Source: CAYHSR01 sp043821725
Lineage (GTDB): Bacteria; Patescibacteriota; Patescibacteriia; Magasanikbacterales; GWA2-37-8
NCBI GenBank assembly: GCA_043821725.1
Contig: JBDRCM010000040.1
Location: 1 to 7,161, forward strand
Reading direction: 5' to 3'
Length of the DNA stretch: 7,161 nt
Made by a program: the position numbers and the translations under genes. Numbering within the stretch: the stretch's first letter is position 1; each line of letters begins with the position of its first letter. Under the pieces are notes generated by a model. The model saw nothing but the letters and a program-made list of their open reading frames with translations. It made no database searches and had not been told where the DNA came from. Below, piece after piece: positions 6,283 through 7,161 of the stretch.

Positions 6283-6374
6283 AAGTTTTGCTTCGCTATG
6301 TTAATTAATAGTTGCATTATTTTGCTCAGTAAAGCGAAAAATTATTAAATAATTATTTTTTCATAATACATTTT

Positions 6375-6764
6375 ATGTTACAAGCGGAAAATAGATTAAA
6401 GAAAGTCAGGGATTTTAATTTACTTGTTAAAACAGGAAAATGGATTAACGGGCAGTTTTTTGATTTAAAATATGTAAAATTAGGTGAAATTTTTAATTAT
6501 TTTCCTAAAAAGGAAGATCCTGATAGTTTTAAAAAACAGCTAAAAATAGCGTTTGCAGTGAGCGTAAAAGTCTCAAAAAGCGCTGTTAAGCGCAATTCTT
6601 TAAAAAGAAAGGCGCGTGAAACGGTGCGTCTTCTTATTAAGGATAATAAAGTGAAAAGCGGATATTATGTTCTTTTAATCGCAAAAAAACAAGCTATTGC
6701 AGTGGATTACGCTGAAATTAGCCAAGAAATTGAATTATTATTTAAAAAAGCGCAATTAATATGA
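6375..6764 (+). CDS. rnpA: Ribonuclease P protein component
   Basis: This is the basic protein subunit that helps the RNase P RNA bind pre-tRNA and remove its 5' leader. It has 129 residues, near the family norm. The N-terminal NRLKKVRDF (6-14) is the usual start of the fold. The conserved RNA-binding region is KVSKSAVKRNSLKRKARE (65-82), which corresponds to the family RNR motif, and the strand GYYVLLIAKKQA (96-107) follows. ATG 6375 places LKKVRDF where the family expects it. No Shine-Dalgarno sequence is seen. It lies 162 bp after rpmH, beyond a terminator, and its stop overlaps the yidD start by 4 bp (ATGA), so the two are translationally coupled. Confidence 0.95.
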   Translation: MLQAENRLKKVRDFNLLVKTGKWINGQFFDLKYVKLGEIFNYFPKKEDPDSFKKQLKIAFAVSVKVSKSAVKRNSLKRKARETVRLLIKDNKVKSGYYVLLIAKKQAIAVDYAEISQEIELLFKKAQLI

Positions 6765-7021
6765 AAGTTTCGCGCTTAATATTTTTTATTCCAAGACAGT
6801 TTTTTTTGATTATCATTAAGGTTTATCAAAGAACATTATCTCCTGATCATGGTTTTTTGCGAATTTTTTTTCCGCATGGTTTTTGCAAATATCATCCTTC
6901 TTGCAGTGAATATGGCTATGAGACAATAAGAAAGAACGGGCTGTTTAAAGGCATTCCAAAAGCGCTTTGGCGCATAGTCAGGTGCAATCCTTTTAGCAAA
7001 GGAGGCATTGATTTGCCTTGA
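6761..7021 (+). CDS. yidD: Membrane protein insertion efficiency factor YidD
   Basis: YidD is a small membrane-associated protein thought to help YidC insert inner-membrane proteins. It has 86 residues, typical for the family. The N-terminus is hydrophobic and basic (about 5-20, IFFIPRQFFLIIIK), followed by VYQRTLSPDHG (21-31). The core signature is CKYHPSCSEYGYETI (42-56), then GLFKG (60-64) and RIVRCNPFSKGGIDLP (71-86). The three conserved cysteines are at 42, 48 and 75. Its ATG overlaps the rnpA stop, the conserved rnpA-yidD arrangement. yidC, the usual next gene, is not present in the remaining 140 bp, which hold repeats instead. Confidence 0.95.
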   Translation: MKVSRLIFFIPRQFFLIIIKVYQRTLSPDHGFLRIFFPHGFCKYHPSCSEYGYETIRKNGLFKGIPKALWRIVRCNPFSKGGIDLP

Positions 7022-7026
7022 CTTTA

Positions 7027-7085
7027 TTACCAAGCGAAGTGAGAGAAATGAAAACTTGTTTTCATTTCCGAGCGAGCGCAGGTAA
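7027..7085 (+). repeat. Structured repeat element, copy B
   Basis: This has the same plan as copy A at 7-69. The outer stem is TTACC (7027-7031) with GGTAA (7081-7085), a compensatory T-A to C-G change relative to copy A. The apical stem is GAAATGAAAAC (7045-7055) with GTTTTCATTTC (7058-7068), read as RNA as a C-UU-G tetraloop. The tandem G.A steps, the GC pairs and the bulged A residues are kept. C20 of copy A is T here (7040), which turns a C-G pair into a T.G wobble. It begins 5 bp after the yidD stop and so would be in the 3' end of the rnpA-yidD mRNA. Confidence 0.75.
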
Positions 7086-7087
7086 AA

Positions 7088-7112
7088 TACCCCGTGGTCT
7101 TGCCACGGGGTA
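7088..7112. repeat. Hairpin repeat unit 1, TCTTG loop
   Basis: TACCCCGTGG (7088-7097) and CCACGGGGTA (7103-7112) are perfect 10-bp arms around the loop TCTTG. A related unit starts 55 bp downstream. There is no T-tract after it, so it is not a standard terminator. It resembles REP/BIME repeats or fold-back ends of IS200/IS605-type elements, but no transposase is visible. Confidence 0.7.
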
Positions 7113-7142
7113 GAGTCGCAGACATTATGCCTTTTGACCTGA

Positions 7143-7161
7143 TACCCTGTGCTCTTGGCAC
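7143..7161. repeat. Hairpin repeat unit 2, cut by the window end
   Basis: TACCCTGTGC (7143-7152), loop TCTTG (7153-7157), then GCAC (7158-7161) as the first four bases of the right arm. The closing pair is C-G where unit 1 has G-C, a compensatory swap. A complete unit would continue with AGGGTA beyond the window. Confidence 0.6.

Noticed and set aside
6298..6348. 16-codon frame MLINSCIILLSKAKNY in the rnpA leader
   Set aside because: Too short, in AT-rich sequence, without a start signal; it is expected by chance, although a leader peptide cannot be excluded.
7027..7161. CRISPR array
   Set aside because: Only two kinds of hairpin repeat are present. The repeats diverge with compensatory changes, and no spacer-like regular array is seen.

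Overview
The window looks like the replication-origin neighbourhood of an AT-rich bacterial chromosome. Six protein genes can be supported: a class A penicillin-binding protein (+), dnaN (-), dnaA (-), rpmH (+), rnpA (+) and yidD (+). The divergent pair dnaA-dnaN / rpmH-rnpA-yidD is the classic bacterial oriC arrangement. TGA is used as a stop (rnpA, yidD), so the standard bacterial code applies. None of the six genes has a clear Shine-Dalgarno sequence. The slot after dnaN, often held by recF/gyrB, holds a convergent PBP gene with C-terminal Ig-like/beta domains. These traits together suggest a Candidate Phyla Radiation (Patescibacteria) genome. That placement is an inference; no taxonomic marker was searched.

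Layout. Bases 1-162 hold a 63-nt structured repeat, a short dispersed motif and a -10-like hexamer before the PBP gene (163-3027). The PBP stop lies 2 bp from the stop of dnaN (3030-4157, minus). The 258-bp dnaN-dnaA gap carries DnaA boxes, a possible dnaN promoter and an AT-rich tract with DnaA-trio-like triplets. dnaA is 4416-5795 (minus). The 240-bp dnaA-rpmH gap carries two perfect TGTGGATAA boxes 20 bp apart, a dnaA promoter candidate and a consensus sigma-70 promoter for rpmH (6036-6212). A strong intrinsic terminator follows rpmH, and an extended -10 promoter overlaps its T-tract and probably drives the overlapping rnpA-yidD pair (6375-7021). Bases 7022-7161 hold a second copy of the structured repeat and then two tandem hairpins, the second cut by the window end.

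How the parts work together. DnaA would bind boxes on both sides of its own gene (a bipartite origin) and open the AT-rich tract near dnaN. DnaN is the clamp for the polymerase. rpmH and rnpA serve the ribosome and tRNA maturation. YidD assists membrane protein insertion. The PBP builds peptidoglycan.

The least explained signals are non-coding. First, a long rod-like RNA-type element (7-69 and 7027-7085) has covarying stems and conserved tandem G.A motifs. Second, two tandem hairpins at the right edge share a TCTTG loop. Third, an 18-nt motif occurs three times, each time next to a promoter-like region. No new protein-based defence or mobile system is visible.
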